A stretch of 64,000 nt of DNA from Sphingomonas sp. H160509. GTDB lineage: Bacteria > Pseudomonadota > Alphaproteobacteria > Sphingomonadales > Sphingomonadaceae. Location of the stretch: NCBI RefSeq assembly GCF_024124765.2, contig NZ_JAMXSR020000002.1, positions 1,759,001-1,823,000 on the forward strand, in the 5' to 3' direction. A model generated the notes under the pieces. That model ran no database searches, was not told where the DNA came from, and saw only the letters and a list, made by a program, of their open reading frames with translations. This document shows positions 31,013 through 41,455 of the stretch, piece after piece. Both the position numbers and the translations under genes were made by a program. Numbering within the stretch: position 1 is the first letter of the stretch; every line of letters starts with the position of its first letter.

Positions 31013-32141
31013 ATGTCCAAGACCAAGCCCTTCCTCGCTGGCGCTGCCGCGATCGCCGTCGTCGCCGCCGCGGCGATCGGCGTCGCCAGCGCGCAGACCG
31101 CATCGCAGACCAGCGGTCGACCGCTCACCCAGGTCGCGCAGTTCGATCATCAGGCAACCGGCGTCGCCGTCACCGCCGACGGCCGCCGCTTCGTCAACTT
31201 CCCCCGCTGGACCGACGACGCGCCGATCTCGGTCGCCGAGGTGATGAAGGACGGTTCGCTCAAGGCCTATCCGGACGCCAAGTGGAACAGCTGGCGCAAC
31301 GCCAAGTCGGCGGAGATGCCGGTCGGCGACTATTTCGTCTGCGTGCAGTCGATCGTCCCCGACGGCCACGGCAACCTCTGGGTGCTCGATCCCGGCGCGC
31401 CCGGTAACGAGAAGATCCTCGAAGGCGCACCCAAGCTGGTCAAGGTCGACCTCGCCACCAACCGCGTGACAAAGGTCATCAGGGTGCCGCTCGACGTCGC
31501 GTTGCAGGGCACCTACCTCAACGACATCCGCTTCTCGCCCGACGGCAAGACCGGCTACATCACCGATTCCGGTACGCGTGGCGCGATCATCGTCATCGAT
31601 CTCGAAACCGGCAAGGGCTTCCGCGCGCTCGACGGCCACGGCTCGACGCAGATCGACAAGACCGTGAAGGTGATGACCGACGGCAAGCCGCTCGTTCGCC
31701 CCGACGGTCGCCAGCCCGCGTTCGCCGCGGATGGCATCGCGATCTCTAACGACGGCAAGACGCTCTATTACCAGGCACTCACCGGCAAGACGCTCTACTC
31801 GATCGACACCACGCTGCTGCGTGACGGCGTCAGCGAGGCGACGCGGGCCGCGGGCGTGAAGACCGTCGCGCAGACCCACGTCGCCGACGGCCTGTGGATG
31901 AGCAAGGCGGGTACGCTCTACCTGACGTCGCCGGTGAACAACGGCATCACCCGGCTGGTCGGCGATCATGTCGAGCCGGTACTGACCGACGCTCGCCTGC
32001 GCTGGCCCGATACGTTCTCGGAAGGTCCGGATGGCCGCATCTACGTCACCGCCAGCCACATCCAGGACACCAACTGGTTCAAGCCCGGTGCGCCCGCGTC
32101 GCTCAAGACCGAGCTGTTCTCGTTCGCCCCCCGCAAAGTGA
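31013..32141 (+). CDS. Secreted MRJP/yellow-like beta-propeller protein (one frame error)
   Basis: Start at 31013 is supported by GGAG seven bases upstream and a signal peptide (MSKTKPFLAGAAAIAVVAAA, cleaved after ASAQ). The body matches the major-royal-jelly/yellow family: PRWTDDAPISVAEVM, YLNDIRFSPDGKTGYITDSG, PAFAADGIAISNDGKTLYYQ. Restored length is ~375. At 32127-32132 six C extend the frame; with five C it ends FSFAPAK then TGA at 32141. Bacterial members are called dopachrome-tautomerase-related, but the substrate is unknown. Catalase-like gene starts 8 bases on. Confidence 0.88.
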
Positions 32142-32149
32142 GGCCCGAC

Positions 32150-33233
32150 ATGACCTATCTCCGCTATAACGACGACATCGAGACGACCCAGCCCGACGAG
32201 CAGGAGTCGATCGACGGCATCATCCAGGGCATGTCGCAGCAGACGCAAACCGTCGAGAAGCGCGAGGGGCCATGCGGTCCGCGCGAGCCACGCGAAGAGT
32301 TCGGCGTGCGTGATCGGCGAACTGACGATCGCGCCCGGCCTGCCGCCCGAACTCGCGCAAGGCATGTTCGCGACGCCCGGCATGCACCCCGTCGCGATCC
32401 GCTTCGCGCAAGGGCCGGGCGAGACGCTCGGTGACCGCGTCTCGACGCACCGCGGCATGGCGATCAAGATCTTCGACGTACCCGGCGACAAGCTGTCGGG
32501 CCACGATGCCGACACGCAGGATTTCGTGTTCGCGACGGGCACGACGTTTCCGTCCGGCACTGCGCAGGGGTTCCTGAGCGATGCCAAGAAGATCGGTGCG
32601 GCAGTGCCACTGCCGGAGGGCTTCAAGAGCGCGGTGTCCAGCCTCGCACGCAACGTGAACAAGGCGCTGCACGCGGTCGGCACCGAGAGCCCCAAGGCGG
32701 ACTTTTTCGGCCACCCGTTCAGCCATCCGCTCGCCGAACCGTATTTCAGCCAATGTCCGATCCGCTACGGCGATTACGTCGCCAAGCTAGGCGCCTTCCC
32801 CGCCTCGCCCGAACAGGCTGCACTGGAGGACTGGGAACTCGACCCGAAGCAGGATGAGGACGGTTTCCGTCATGCCGCCGTCCGCTATTTTGGCGAACAC
32901 GCCGCGGTCTTCGAACTGCGCGTACAGCTCTGGGCGAACGCCGAGACGCAGCCGATCGAGGATACGTCGGTCGACTGGCCCGAGGAGGACAGCCGCTACC
33001 TGACGGTCGGAACGATCCGCATCCCCCGGCAGGAAGCCTATAGCGCCGCCCGCGTCCGGTATTTCGACGACGTGATGACGTTCCGCCCCGCGCACGCACT
33101 CGCGGCGCATCGTCCGCTGGGTTCGGTGATGCGCGCGCGCCTACAGGTCTATCAGGCGCTGTCGAAGCTGCGGCACGGCGAGAACGGCATCAAGGCCGAA
33201 AACACCGCGAAAATCGACCAGATACCCGCCTAA
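32150..33233 (+). CDS. Catalase-family haem protein (one frame error)
   Basis: Restored length is ~360, the small catalase-related type. Start ATG 32150 (MTYLRYNDDIETTQPDEQES) after GTGAGG. The frame breaks at GGGG 32266-32269; three gives KREGHAVRASHAKSSACVIG, where the distal-His region VRASH lies. Later HPVAIRFAQGP, FATGTTFP and the proximal-side RVRYFDDVMTF. Such proteins may act as catalase, peroxidase or haem-based peroxygenase. Same strand and tight spacing to the MRJP-like gene suggest one transcript. Confidence 0.9.
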
Positions 33234-33238
33234 GACGA

Positions 33239-33256
33239 GGGTCCCTTCGGGGACCC
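33239..33256 (+). terminator. Hairpin after the catalase-like gene
   Basis: GGGTCCC, UUCG-type loop TTCG, GGGACCC, starting 6 bases after the stop. A very stable tetraloop hairpin, but no T run follows, so it may be a 3'-end stabiliser as much as a terminator. Confidence 0.65.
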
Positions 33257-33276
33257 CGCTTGCGCTCCGGGCAAAT

Positions 33277-33313
33277 AAAAACCCCGCTAGTCCATGGGAC
33301 TAGCGGGGTTTTC
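33277..33313 (-). terminator. Rho-independent terminator of tRNA-Val
   Basis: ACCCCGCTAGTCC / GGACTAGCGGGGT, 13-pair perfect stem, with AAAA before and TTTT after, so it can work in both directions. It lies 2-3 bases beyond the tRNA 3' end on the minus strand. Confidence 0.92.
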
Positions 33314-33315
33314 AA

Positions 33316-33390
33316 TGGTGGGCGTGGCAAGGATTGAACTTGCGACCCCTGCGATGTCAACACAGTGCTCTACCACTGAGCTACACGCCC
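33316..33390 (-). tRNA. tRNA-Val (anticodon GAC)
   Basis: 75 bases on the minus strand. Acceptor GGGCGTG pairs CACGCCC, D-arm GCTC..GAGC, anticodon stem CTGTG/CGCAG with loop TTGACAT (anticodon GAC), T-arm GCAAG TTCAATC CTTGC, discriminator A and encoded CCA. All stems close. A strong terminator follows. Confidence 0.97.
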
Positions 33391-33435
33391 GCCGGAGGGC
33401 TCCACTAGCCGCGCTCTTCGCGGCGTGCAAGCCCC

Positions 33436-33814
33436 TCAATGCATGCCCGTGACATTATCCATCTCGAACAGCCGATCGACCTCGGCGACCAGGTCGCGCA
33501 GGTGGAACGGCTTGGACAGCACGCGCGCCTGCGGCATCGCCCGCCCGGCCTTCAACGTGACCGCCGCAAAGCCGGTGATGAACATCACGCGCAGGTCCGC
33601 GCACATCTCGCCCGCCTTTTGCGCCAGTTCGATGCCGTCCATCTCGGGCATGACGATATCGGTCAGCAGCAGATCGAACGTCTCGGTTTCGAGCAACGGA
33701 ATCGCCGCCGTCCCGCGGTCGACCGCAGTCACGGCATAGCCGGAGCGTTCGAGCGCCCGGAGTCAGATACTCGCGCATGACCTGATCGTCCTCGGCCAGC
33801 AGAATTCGTAACAT
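33436..33814 (-). CDS. cpdR: CpdR-type single-domain response regulator (one frame error)
   Basis: Receiver-only regulator that in Caulobacter localises ClpXP and controls cell-cycle proteolysis. Restored length is ~125. MLRILLAEDDQVMREYLTRA opens the fold with the acidic pair; phospho-acceptor Asp in LLLTDIVMPEMDG; Lys in ARVLSKPFHLRDL. No output domain. The frame breaks at GG 33759-33760; one G restores LTRALERSGYAVTAV. Divergent from the formylglutamate hydrolase. Confidence 0.93.
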
Positions 33815-33925
33815 CGATCTAAAGTCCCGTTTTCACACGCACATTCCGCGGCCGCCCTACCCTGAAAATGGTTAACATATCCAGGTCGATTGCCCATGCC
33901 AGGTGCTGGCCCCTAGCGTGGTGCG

Positions 33926-34772
33926 ATGCAGTCTTCTTCCTTCGAGCGCCTGGGCGCAATGCCGCCCGTGAGCCCGGTAGTGGTGTCCGTCCCGCACGCA
34001 GGCCGGGACTATCCGCTCGCGCTCAAGACGGCGTTGCGCGTGCCGCTTGCCGGGCTGCTGCCGCTTGAGGACCGGCTCGTCGACGCGGTGGCGCGCGCCG
34101 CACGGACCGATCAAACGACGATCGTCCAGACCCGCGCGCGCGCCTGGATCGATCTCAACCGGCGCGAGGACGAACGCGATCCGCTGCTCGACGAGGGTGC
34201 GCAGTCGATGCCGCTTGCCCAGCAATCCGCCAAGCTGCGCAGCGGGCTCGGGCTCGTCCCGCGCCGCGCATCGGGGGGCAGGCGACCTCTGGGCGCGCCG
34301 GTTCACCGATGCCGACGTCACCGCGCGGATCGCCAACGATCACCGTCCTTATCATGCGGCACTCGCGTCGGCGTTGAAGGCCGCGCACGATCGATTCGGC
34401 GTGGCGGTGTTGCTCGACGTGCATTCGATGCCGCCGCTCGGGCCGGGTGGATCGCGGATCGTGATCGGCGACCGGTTCGGGCATTCCGCCGAGCCACGCT
34501 TCATCGCGCGAATCGAAGCCGAGTGCGTCGCGCGCGGTTTCTCTACAGCGATCAACGCGCCCTATGCGGGGGGCCATATCCTCGAACGCCATGCGTGCCC
34601 GGCCGCGAACGTTCATGCGATCCAGTTCGAACTGGACCGCACGCTGTATCTCGATCGCAAGCTCCACGCGCCCGGCGCCGGCTTCGCGCGCGTGGTCGAT
34701 CTGGTCCGCGCGATCTTGGCGGCGCTCACCGACGAGGCCTTGCCCGTACCGCTCGCCGCGGCCGCCGAATGA
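33926..34772 (+). CDS. N-formylglutamate amidohydrolase (one frame error)
   Basis: Zn hydrolase of the FGase family, restored ~281 residues. VVVSVPHAGRDYP, EDRLVDAVA, RAWIDLNRREDERDP and VLLDVHSMPP are the family blocks, then NAPYAGGHILERHA. The frame breaks at six G 34273-34278; five restores RASGAGDLWARRF. In histidine catabolism this releases formate and glutamate, but no hut genes are near, so related deformylation is possible. Same divergent pairing with cpdR is a plausible alphaproteobacterial arrangement. Confidence 0.9.
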
Positions 34773-34782
34773 CCGAACGCGC

Positions 34783-37700
34783 CTAGCCGATCAGCGCGTC
34801 CAGCAGTTCCTCGATCCGCCCTGCCCGCGTGATCGGGTCGGCAATGCCCTCGGCGGCGATCCAGCGCCCGTTCTTCTCGACCAGATCGTCGAGCGGTTTC
34901 GCCGCAGTCCGATCGTGCGGCGTGAACGCGATCGCCGCGGGACCGGCGTCGATCTGTCGTACGCCCGCCTCACGCGCCATCATCCGGATACGCGCCACCT
35001 GCAACAGTCGCAGTGCCGCCTCGGGCGCCTTGCCGAACCGATCGTCGAGCTCCGCCTCGAACAGGTCGAGCGCCGAGACGTCCTCCAGCCGCGCAAGGCG
35101 ACCGTAGAGCGACATCCGCACCTCCATTTCGGGGATCCACGCTTCGGGAAGACTGCCGCCCAGTTCGAGGTGGAGCTCGGGAATCCAGTCGTCGATCGGC
35201 GCACCGCCCTCGCGGTCGATCCGCGCCAGCCGCAACGCGCGACCGAACAGATGCTGGTACAGGTCGATCCCGATCAGCTTCATGTGACCGGCCTGTGCCT
35301 CGCCGACCAGATCGCCCGCACCACGGAGATCGAGATCGCGCGCACTGATCGCAAACCCAGCGCCCAGGCGGTCGAACGCCTGGAGCGTGCGCAACCGCTT
35401 GAGCGTCGCCTCGGCGATCGTCGCCTCGCCGTCGGTCAGCAGCATCACCTGCCCCCCGCCGTCCACTGCGACCGACGCGTCCACGCAACTGATGCAGCTG
35501 CGACAGCCCGAACCGGTCCGCATGATGCACGATCATCGTGTTCGCGCGCGGCACGTCGAGCCCGGCCTCGATGATGTTGGTCGCGAGCAGCACGTCGCCG
35601 TCGCCCGCCGCGAACGCGACCATCGCCTCGTCGATCTCCCCCGCCGGCATTTTCCCGTGCGCCTGCACCAACCCGAGTTCGGGCACGAGCTTGGCCAGCT
35701 TGGCGGCAAGCGGCGCCATGTCGTCGATCCGCGGCACGACGACGAAGCTCTGTCCGCCTCGCGCACGTTCGCGACGCAGCGCCGCGCGCACCGTCGCGTC
35801 GTCGAACTGCGCCACCGACGTACGGATCGGCTGGCGACGTGCCGGCGGGGTGGCGATGACCGACAAGCCCCTGCAGCCCGATCATCGCGGATTGCAGCGT
35901 CCGCGGGATCGGCGTCGCGCTGAGCGTCAGGACATGCCCCGCCCCCAACGCGTGCATCTTGGCCTTGTCGGCCGCACCGAACCTTTGCTCTTCATCGATC
36001 ACGACGAGCGCGAGATCCTTGTATGCGACGCCCTTGCCGGCGATCGCCCCCGTGCCGATCACGACGCCGATCGATCCGTCCGAAAGCCCCGCCCGAACCC
36101 GTGCCTTCTCCGCAGTGCTCGACAGCCGCGACAGGCCGGCGACGGCCACGCCGGTCCCTTCGAACCGCTTCGAGAACGTCTCGATATGCTGGCGGACCAG
36201 CACCGTCGTCGGCGCGGCGATCGCCACCTGGCGCCCGGCCAGTGCGACGGCAGCAGCGGCACGCAACGCGACCTCGGTCTTGCCGTAGCCGACATCGCCG
36301 ATGATCAGCCGGTCCATCGGCTGGCCGCTCGCAAGGTCCGCCAGCGTCGTCGCGATCGCCCTCGCTTGGTCCGGTGTCTCAGTGAACGCGAAGCCGGCGG
36401 CAAATTTCTCGTACCGGGCACGGTCGGGCTCGATCGGATCGGTCGTCCGTGCGTCGCGTTCCGCAGCGATCGCGGCCAGATCCCGCGCGCTTTCGGCGAT
36501 CGCGGCATCGATCGCGCCACGCCGCTTCTGCCACGACGCGCCGTCGAGCGAATCGAGCGTGACCGCGTCGATCTCCGCGCCATACCGCCAGATCCGGTCG
36601 GCCTCGCGCACCGGCACCAGGCGGCGGCCTTCCTTGGCATATTCCAGGACGATCGCGTCGCCGTCGGTCCCCGGCAGCATCTCGAGCCCGCGGACGACGC
36701 CGATCCCGAACTCCTCGTGGACGATCACGTCGCCGCATCGCAGTTCGCTCGTCAGTCCCGGCAACATGCCCGCGCTGCCGCCCGCGATCTCGTCTCCACG
36801 CGCGCGCCCACCGAGCAGGTCCGCGCCGGCAACGACCGCGGTCCCGCTTGCGACGAACCCGCGATCGATCGGGGCGACCAGCAACATCGCGGTGCCGGGC
36901 CTGGCCGACACGACGTCCGTCCAGCGATCGACCGACGTGAAGGTGATCTTCGCCGCTCGTTCGAGCCTGGGCTGGAGGAACCGCAGGTCGCGCGGCGATC
37001 CCACGACGAGCAGACGCCCATCCGCGAGCGCGTCCTTGGCAAACCGGGCGAACGCACGCGCCGGATCGCGCCGTTCGATGAATCGCGGGGGCATATCGTC
37101 GCCGACGTCGAACGCGGCCGTTTCACGTTTCGCGATTTCGGTTGCCCAGACTTTGTCGAGGACCAGATCGGCGGAGGCACGACGTCGGGGTAGGCCATCC
37201 GCGGCGATGGCAAGAAACCGATCGCGCCGCTTTTCCGCATCCCGGTCGAACGCGATCGCCGCATCCGGTAGGTGCGCGAGGATCGACACGCCCTTCTCGA
37301 CCACAGGCTCGGTCGCGCGACCTATCTCGACGACGTCGACGTCGCCCAAGCCGAGCTGAGACACCGGATCGTAATCACGCAACCCCGTGATGCGGCCATC
37401 GGCGAATTCGATCCGGACCGGGGTCTCGCGATCGGCGGGGAACACGTCGATCACGCCACCACGAACCGCGATCTCGCCGGGTTCGTCGATCCGATCGTCG
37501 GTGAGGTAGCCGACCTCCTCGGCGATTTCGGCAAACGCCTCGATATCGATCGGATCGCCGACCTGTAGCCGCGGTGGCGCCACGTCGAACATCGGCGGCG
37601 GCGGATAGCGTACCGCAGTCGCCTCGGCAGTCGTGACGACCAGGATCGGTGCGGCCTTACTCTCGGATCCCGCGCGCAGCCGTCGCAACGCCGCAACCCG

Positions 37701-37967
37701 ACGTCCGACATTGGCAGGCGATGCCGGCGCGTCGTCGCCCGGCAGCGCATCGCTCGACGGCACGTGGACGACCAACGCATCTGGCGCGAGCGCCGCCGCG
37801 ATGGTCGCGATCTCCGTCGCTCGCTGATCGTCCGCCGCGACGTAGACGAGGTTCCCGCCGGACAAGCGCTCGACGATCGCCGCCGCCAGCGGCGCTACCG
37901 CGCTAGTTTTCGCCGCTATCGCTGGCGCGATATCCGCATTCTCGACGTCTTGACTGACCTGAAGCAC
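34783..37967 (-). CDS. mfd: Mfd-type transcription-repair helicase (two frame errors)
   Basis: SF2 translocase that removes stalled RNA polymerase and recruits UvrA. Restored length is ~1060 residues, about 100 shorter than usual Mfd. Order: UvrB-like N-terminal region (VYVAADDQRATEI... VIDVFPAD), RNA-polymerase-interacting CarD-like domain (CGDVIVHEEFGIGVVRGLEM), Walker A GDVGYGKTEVALRAA, DEEQRFG, ATNIIEAGLDVPRAN, QLRGRVGR, and a C-terminal TRCF domain. Breaks: CCCC 35868-35871 and six C 35452-35457. It may be a second, shorter Mfd-like paralogue rather than the canonical one. Confidence 0.9.
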
Positions 37968-38049
37968 CGATACGCATCCTTCTTTCGAAGATGAACGTGG
38001 TGTCGGCAGCGTGCGTTCCGGCGATACTATCCTCGATCAGGGTATTCGA

Positions 38050-38992
38050 TCACCATTCGAAGGCAGGAACGATCGTGCGCCGTCCGACCAGGAACGCGTC
38101 AGCCACGAGCCGCAGCGGTGTTACGTCCACGTCGCGGGAGCGCGAACCGACGAGCGCCGCGAACTTGGCATAGAGCCCGGGATATTCGGCATCCGTGGCC
38201 TCGGTGACCGTGCCGTCGATGTCCAGGATCGCGCCGCCCATGCTCAGCTTGAGCGTACCGTCATCGGTTTCGACGACGATGTCCCATTGCTGCGGCCCTT
38301 CGTGGAGGAAGTCGAACGCCGCCGTCACGGGGATGTCGCCGCAGGTGAGATCGATATCGGCAGCCAGCGGCGACATCCGGCCTTCCGGCACGTGCAGGTC
38401 CGCACGGTGCACGACCCAGTCGCCGGGGAGGATCTCGGTCACGATCGACAGCGCGTTGATGCCGGGATCGAACACGCCGAACCCGCCCGCTTCCAGGATC
38501 CAGTCCTGAGCAGGGTGCCAGCGCCGGATATCCTCGCGCCATGCGATCGTGACGCGCTCGACCGTGCGATCGGCGAGCCACGCGCGCGCCGGCGCGACGC
38601 CGGCCGCTTCGCGCGAATGCCAGGTCGCGAACAGCGAACGACCAGCGGCAACCGCATGCGCCTCGATCCGCGCGACCTCGGACAGCGTCGCGGCAGGGGG
38701 GCTTCTCCATCATGACGTCCAGTCCGGCGTCGAGCGCCGCCATCGCGATCGCGGACCGTCCGACCGGCGGCGTGCAGATCGACACGGCATCCAGGTCATG
38801 CCCGGCCGCGAGCAGTTCGGCGATGTCGTGGTAGTTATCGACGCCGTCGACCACCGCATTACGGCTGACCGCCGCGACCAGTTCAAATCGCGGATCGTTC
38901 GCGATCGCCGGCAGATGCTGGTCGCGTGCGATCTTGCCAACGCCAATGATCGCCAGCCGGATCGGCTTTGCGGACTTTGCCTCGGTCGCCAT
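38050..38992 (-). CDS. gal: D-galactose 1-dehydrogenase, Gfo/Idh/MocA family (one frame error)
   Basis: NAD(P)-dependent oxidation of D-galactose to galactonolactone, the first step of the De Ley-Doudoroff route. Restored ~313 residues. Rossmann motif AIIGVGKIARDQHLPAI, then SICTPPVGRSAIAMAALDAG and catalytic-region MEKPPAATLSEV; C-terminal WHPAQDWILEAGGFGVFDPG. The frame breaks at six G 38696-38701. The specific substrate follows from neighbouring dgoK and dgoA; sequence alone gives only the family. Confidence 0.88.
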
Positions 38993-39023
38993 TAAAACCC
39001 TCTCAGTTACAGTATAACGGTGC

Positions 39024-39749
39024 TTACTCGTCGCCGATCAGCGTCAGCACGTCGCCGATGATCCGCGTCATCGCGATCCGTGCCGCAGCCGGGTCACGTG
39101 CGATGATCGCGTCCGCCACCGCGGCGTGATCGGGAATATTGGCGGAACGGCCCTTGATCCGGTTGGTGAAGCGGATCGACGTCCGCAACGCGGTCGAGAC
39201 CACCGATTGGAACTGCGCGTAGAACGGGTTCTTCGACGCCCGGAGGATCGCCATGTGAAACGCGATGTCGGCCTCGAGCGGATCGGTCGTTCCCGCCTCG
39301 CCCGCTTCCATCTGCGCCAGTCCGTTGCGGATCGCCGCCTCATCCGCGGCGTCGCCGAACCGCGCCGCCAATGCCGCGGCCTCCGGCTCGATCGCGACGC
39401 GCAACTGGTTGAAGTGCCGCAACAACTCGACCGAGAACTTGCGCTCCAGCGTCCAGCGCAGCACGTCGGTATCGAACAGGTTCCAGGAACTTGCGGGTTG
39501 CACGACGGTCCCCTGCCGCGGCCGCGCGCTGACCAGGCCCTTCGCAGTCAGCATCTTGACCGCCTCGCGCGTCACCGATCGGCTCACGCCATGCGTCTTG
39601 GCGATCTCCGCTTCGGTCGGGAACGGACGGTTTTCATAGCGTCCGGTGACGATCGCCCGCCCGAGCGTATCGAGCATCCCATGCGTCAGATTACGGCCCA
39701 AGATCGCGGTGGCCGGAAGAACGTCGGTGTCTGTCGTATCGGTCGCCAT
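39024..39749 (-). CDS. GntR/FadR-family regulator of galactonate genes
   Basis: 241 residues, intact. Start ATG 39749 (MATDTTDTDVLPATAILGRN); a longer in-frame start lacks family match. Winged helix with FPTEAEIAKTHGVSRSVTRE and GLVSARPRQGTVV, then an FCD effector domain with metal-site residues (EADIAFHMAILRAS, DHAAVADAI). Divergent from dgoK and co-oriented with gal. It probably represses both, with KDGal or galactonate as inducer, as known for DgoR. Confidence 0.9.
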   Translation of the reverse strand: MATDTTDTDVLPATAILGRNLTHGMLDTLGRAIVTGRYENRPFPTEAEIAKTHGVSRSVTREAVKMLTAKGLVSARPRQGTVVQPASSWNLFDTDVLRWTLERKFSVELLRHFNQLRVAIEPEAAALAARFGDAADEAAIRNGLAQMEAGEAGTTDPLEADIAFHMAILRASKNPFYAQFQSVVSTALRTSIRFTNRIKGRSANIPDHAAVADAIIARDPAAARIAMTRIIGDVLTLIGDE

Positions 39750-39836
39750 CGGCCGGGTTTTGGCGCAACGCGCTCCTGGTGTCACGCGTCTTGCAACGCG
39801 TCGGAACGTTATCCGGTGGAAGGCATGCCGCATTCA

Positions 39837-39844
39837 TCGTACAA
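39837..39844. promoter_or_regulatory. Candidate GntR operator (TNGTACNA type)
   Basis: TCGTACAA on the plus strand, TTGTACGA on the minus, in the 158-base divergent region between the regulator and dgoK. It fits the TNGTACNA-like half-sites described for FCD-type GntR proteins. One short match only, so tentative. Confidence 0.35.
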
Positions 39845-39907
39845 ATGGCGATAGCGCGGACCGCGGGCATGCCAAACCAGGGCCTGCGACGACGTCGAGG
39901 TAGAGTT

Positions 39908-40772
39908 ATGCAGCCTTTCATTGCAGTCGACTGGGGCACCACAAATCGGCGTGCGTTCCGGATCGAGGACGGTGCCGTCGTTGCGACAGAGCGCGACGAC
40001 CGCGGCGCCGCGGCCGTAGCGGCCGACGAGTACGACGCCGAGGTCGCGGGTATCCGCGAACGGCTGGGCGACCTGCCGATGCTGCTCGCGGGGATGGTCG
40101 GATCGAACATCGGCTGGCGTAGCGTGCCCTACGTCGCCGCCCCCCGCAGGACTTGCAGAGGTTGCCGCCGCGCTCGACCGGATCGATGACCGGACCGCGA
40201 TCGTGCCCGGCTTGTCATACCGCGACGGGTTGCACGCCGACGTGATGCGCGGCGAGGAAGTGCAATTGCTCGGCGCGGTCGCCGCCGGGCTGGTGCCGCC
40301 CGGCGCACTGCTCTGCCAGCCGGGCACGCATTGCAAATGGGCGACCTTGGACAAGGGGCGGATCACGCGGTTCACCACGGCGATGACCGGCGAGCTGTTC
40401 GCCCTGCTCCGCGCACACGGCGTCCTGTCGCGCCAGCTCGGCCATCCGGTCGAGCCGGGCGCGGCGTTCCTTGAAGGCGTCGCGGAGGGCGCGAAACGCG
40501 ATCTTGCCGCGAGCCTGTTCGCGATCCGCGCGCGCGGCGTACTCGGGATCGCCGACGATGCGCACGCTGCCTCGTTCGCGAGCGGGCTGCTGATCGGCGC
40601 CGATACCGCGGCGCGGATCGAGCCAGGCACGACCGTCCACATCCTTGCCGACGCCGCCCTCGGCACGCTGTACGCCAGCGCGATCGATGCGCTCGGCGGC
40701 CACTCGCACCATATAGACAGTCAGGCCGCGTTCGTCGCCGGCATCACTCGCATCCAGGATCTTGCAGCATGA
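39908..40772 (+). CDS. dgoK: 2-dehydro-3-deoxygalactonokinase (one frame error)
   Basis: Phosphorylates KDGal to KDPGal. Start ATG 39908 with GAGG eight bases before; restored ~287 residues. MQPFIAVDWGTTNRRAFRIE is the ATP-binding phosphate-1 motif; GMVGSNIGWRSVPYV and PGTHCKWATLD are diagnostic DgoK blocks. The frame breaks at six C 40140-40145; five restores YVAAPAGLAEVAAALDR. Its stop overlaps the dgoA start as ATGA. Confidence 0.95.
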
Positions 40773-41401
40773 CCAACCGCCAAGCCTTTGACGACGCCTT
40801 CGCGAAATGCCCGCTGATCGCGATCCTCCGCGGGGTGAAGCCGGACGAGGTCGAGGCGATCGGCGAGGCTTTGGTCGAGGCGGGCTTCACGATCCTCGAA
40901 GTGCCAATGAACTCGCCCGATCCGCTCGACAGCATCGCCCGGCTGGCGCGCAAGCTGGAGGGACGGGCGATCGTCGGCGCAGGCACGGTCTTGCGGGTCG
41001 AGGACGTCGAGGCCGTCGGTGCGGCGGGCGGCACGCTGATCATCGCCCCCAACGCCAATGTGCACGTGATCGCGGCGGCGGCGGAGCGCGGCTATGTCGC
41101 GCTCCCCGGCATCGCCACCCCGACCGAGGCGTTCGCCGCGCTTGAGGCCGGCGCCGCCGCGCTGAAGCTGTTCCCCGCCGAGGCCGCGAGCCCGGCAGTG
41201 CTCAAGGCGATGCGCGCGGTTCTCCCCAAGGGTACGCGCGTGTTGCCGGTCGGCGGGATAACGCCCGAACGCATGGCGGAATGGCGCACCGCCGGCGCTG
41301 CAGGATTCGGTCTGGGCTCGGCACTGTATGCGCCGGGCATGACCGCAGACGACGTCAGCGCGCGGGCGGCCGGATTCATCACGGCGTTGAACGCAGGGTA
41401 A
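40769..41401 (+). CDS. dgoA: 2-dehydro-3-deoxy-6-phosphogalactonate aldolase
   Basis: Splits KDPGal into pyruvate and glyceraldehyde-3-phosphate. Intact, 210 residues, class I KDPG-aldolase family. CPLIAILRGVKPDEVEAIGE opens the barrel, GAGTVLRVEDVE follows, and the Schiff-base Lys is in AALKLFPAEA; LPVGGITPERMAEW binds phosphate. ATGA overlap with dgoK shows translational coupling. No galactonate dehydratase is in view. Confidence 0.95.
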   Translation: MTNRQAFDDAFAKCPLIAILRGVKPDEVEAIGEALVEAGFTILEVPMNSPDPLDSIARLARKLEGRAIVGAGTVLRVEDVEAVGAAGGTLIIAPNANVHVIAAAAERGYVALPGIATPTEAFAALEAGAAALKLFPAEAASPAVLKAMRAVLPKGTRVLPVGGITPERMAEWRTAGAAGFGLGSALYAPGMTADDVSARAAGFITALNAG

Positions 41402-41455
41402 CGCGATCACATGGCGGGGATCGTCTTCGCCGCGCGTTGCGGTTAGGGCGTCGCG

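Noticed and set aside
30362..32695. 777-residue minus-strand frame
   Set aside because: Opposite three recognisable genes; composition is Asp/Arg/Ala-rich as expected of an antisense shadow.
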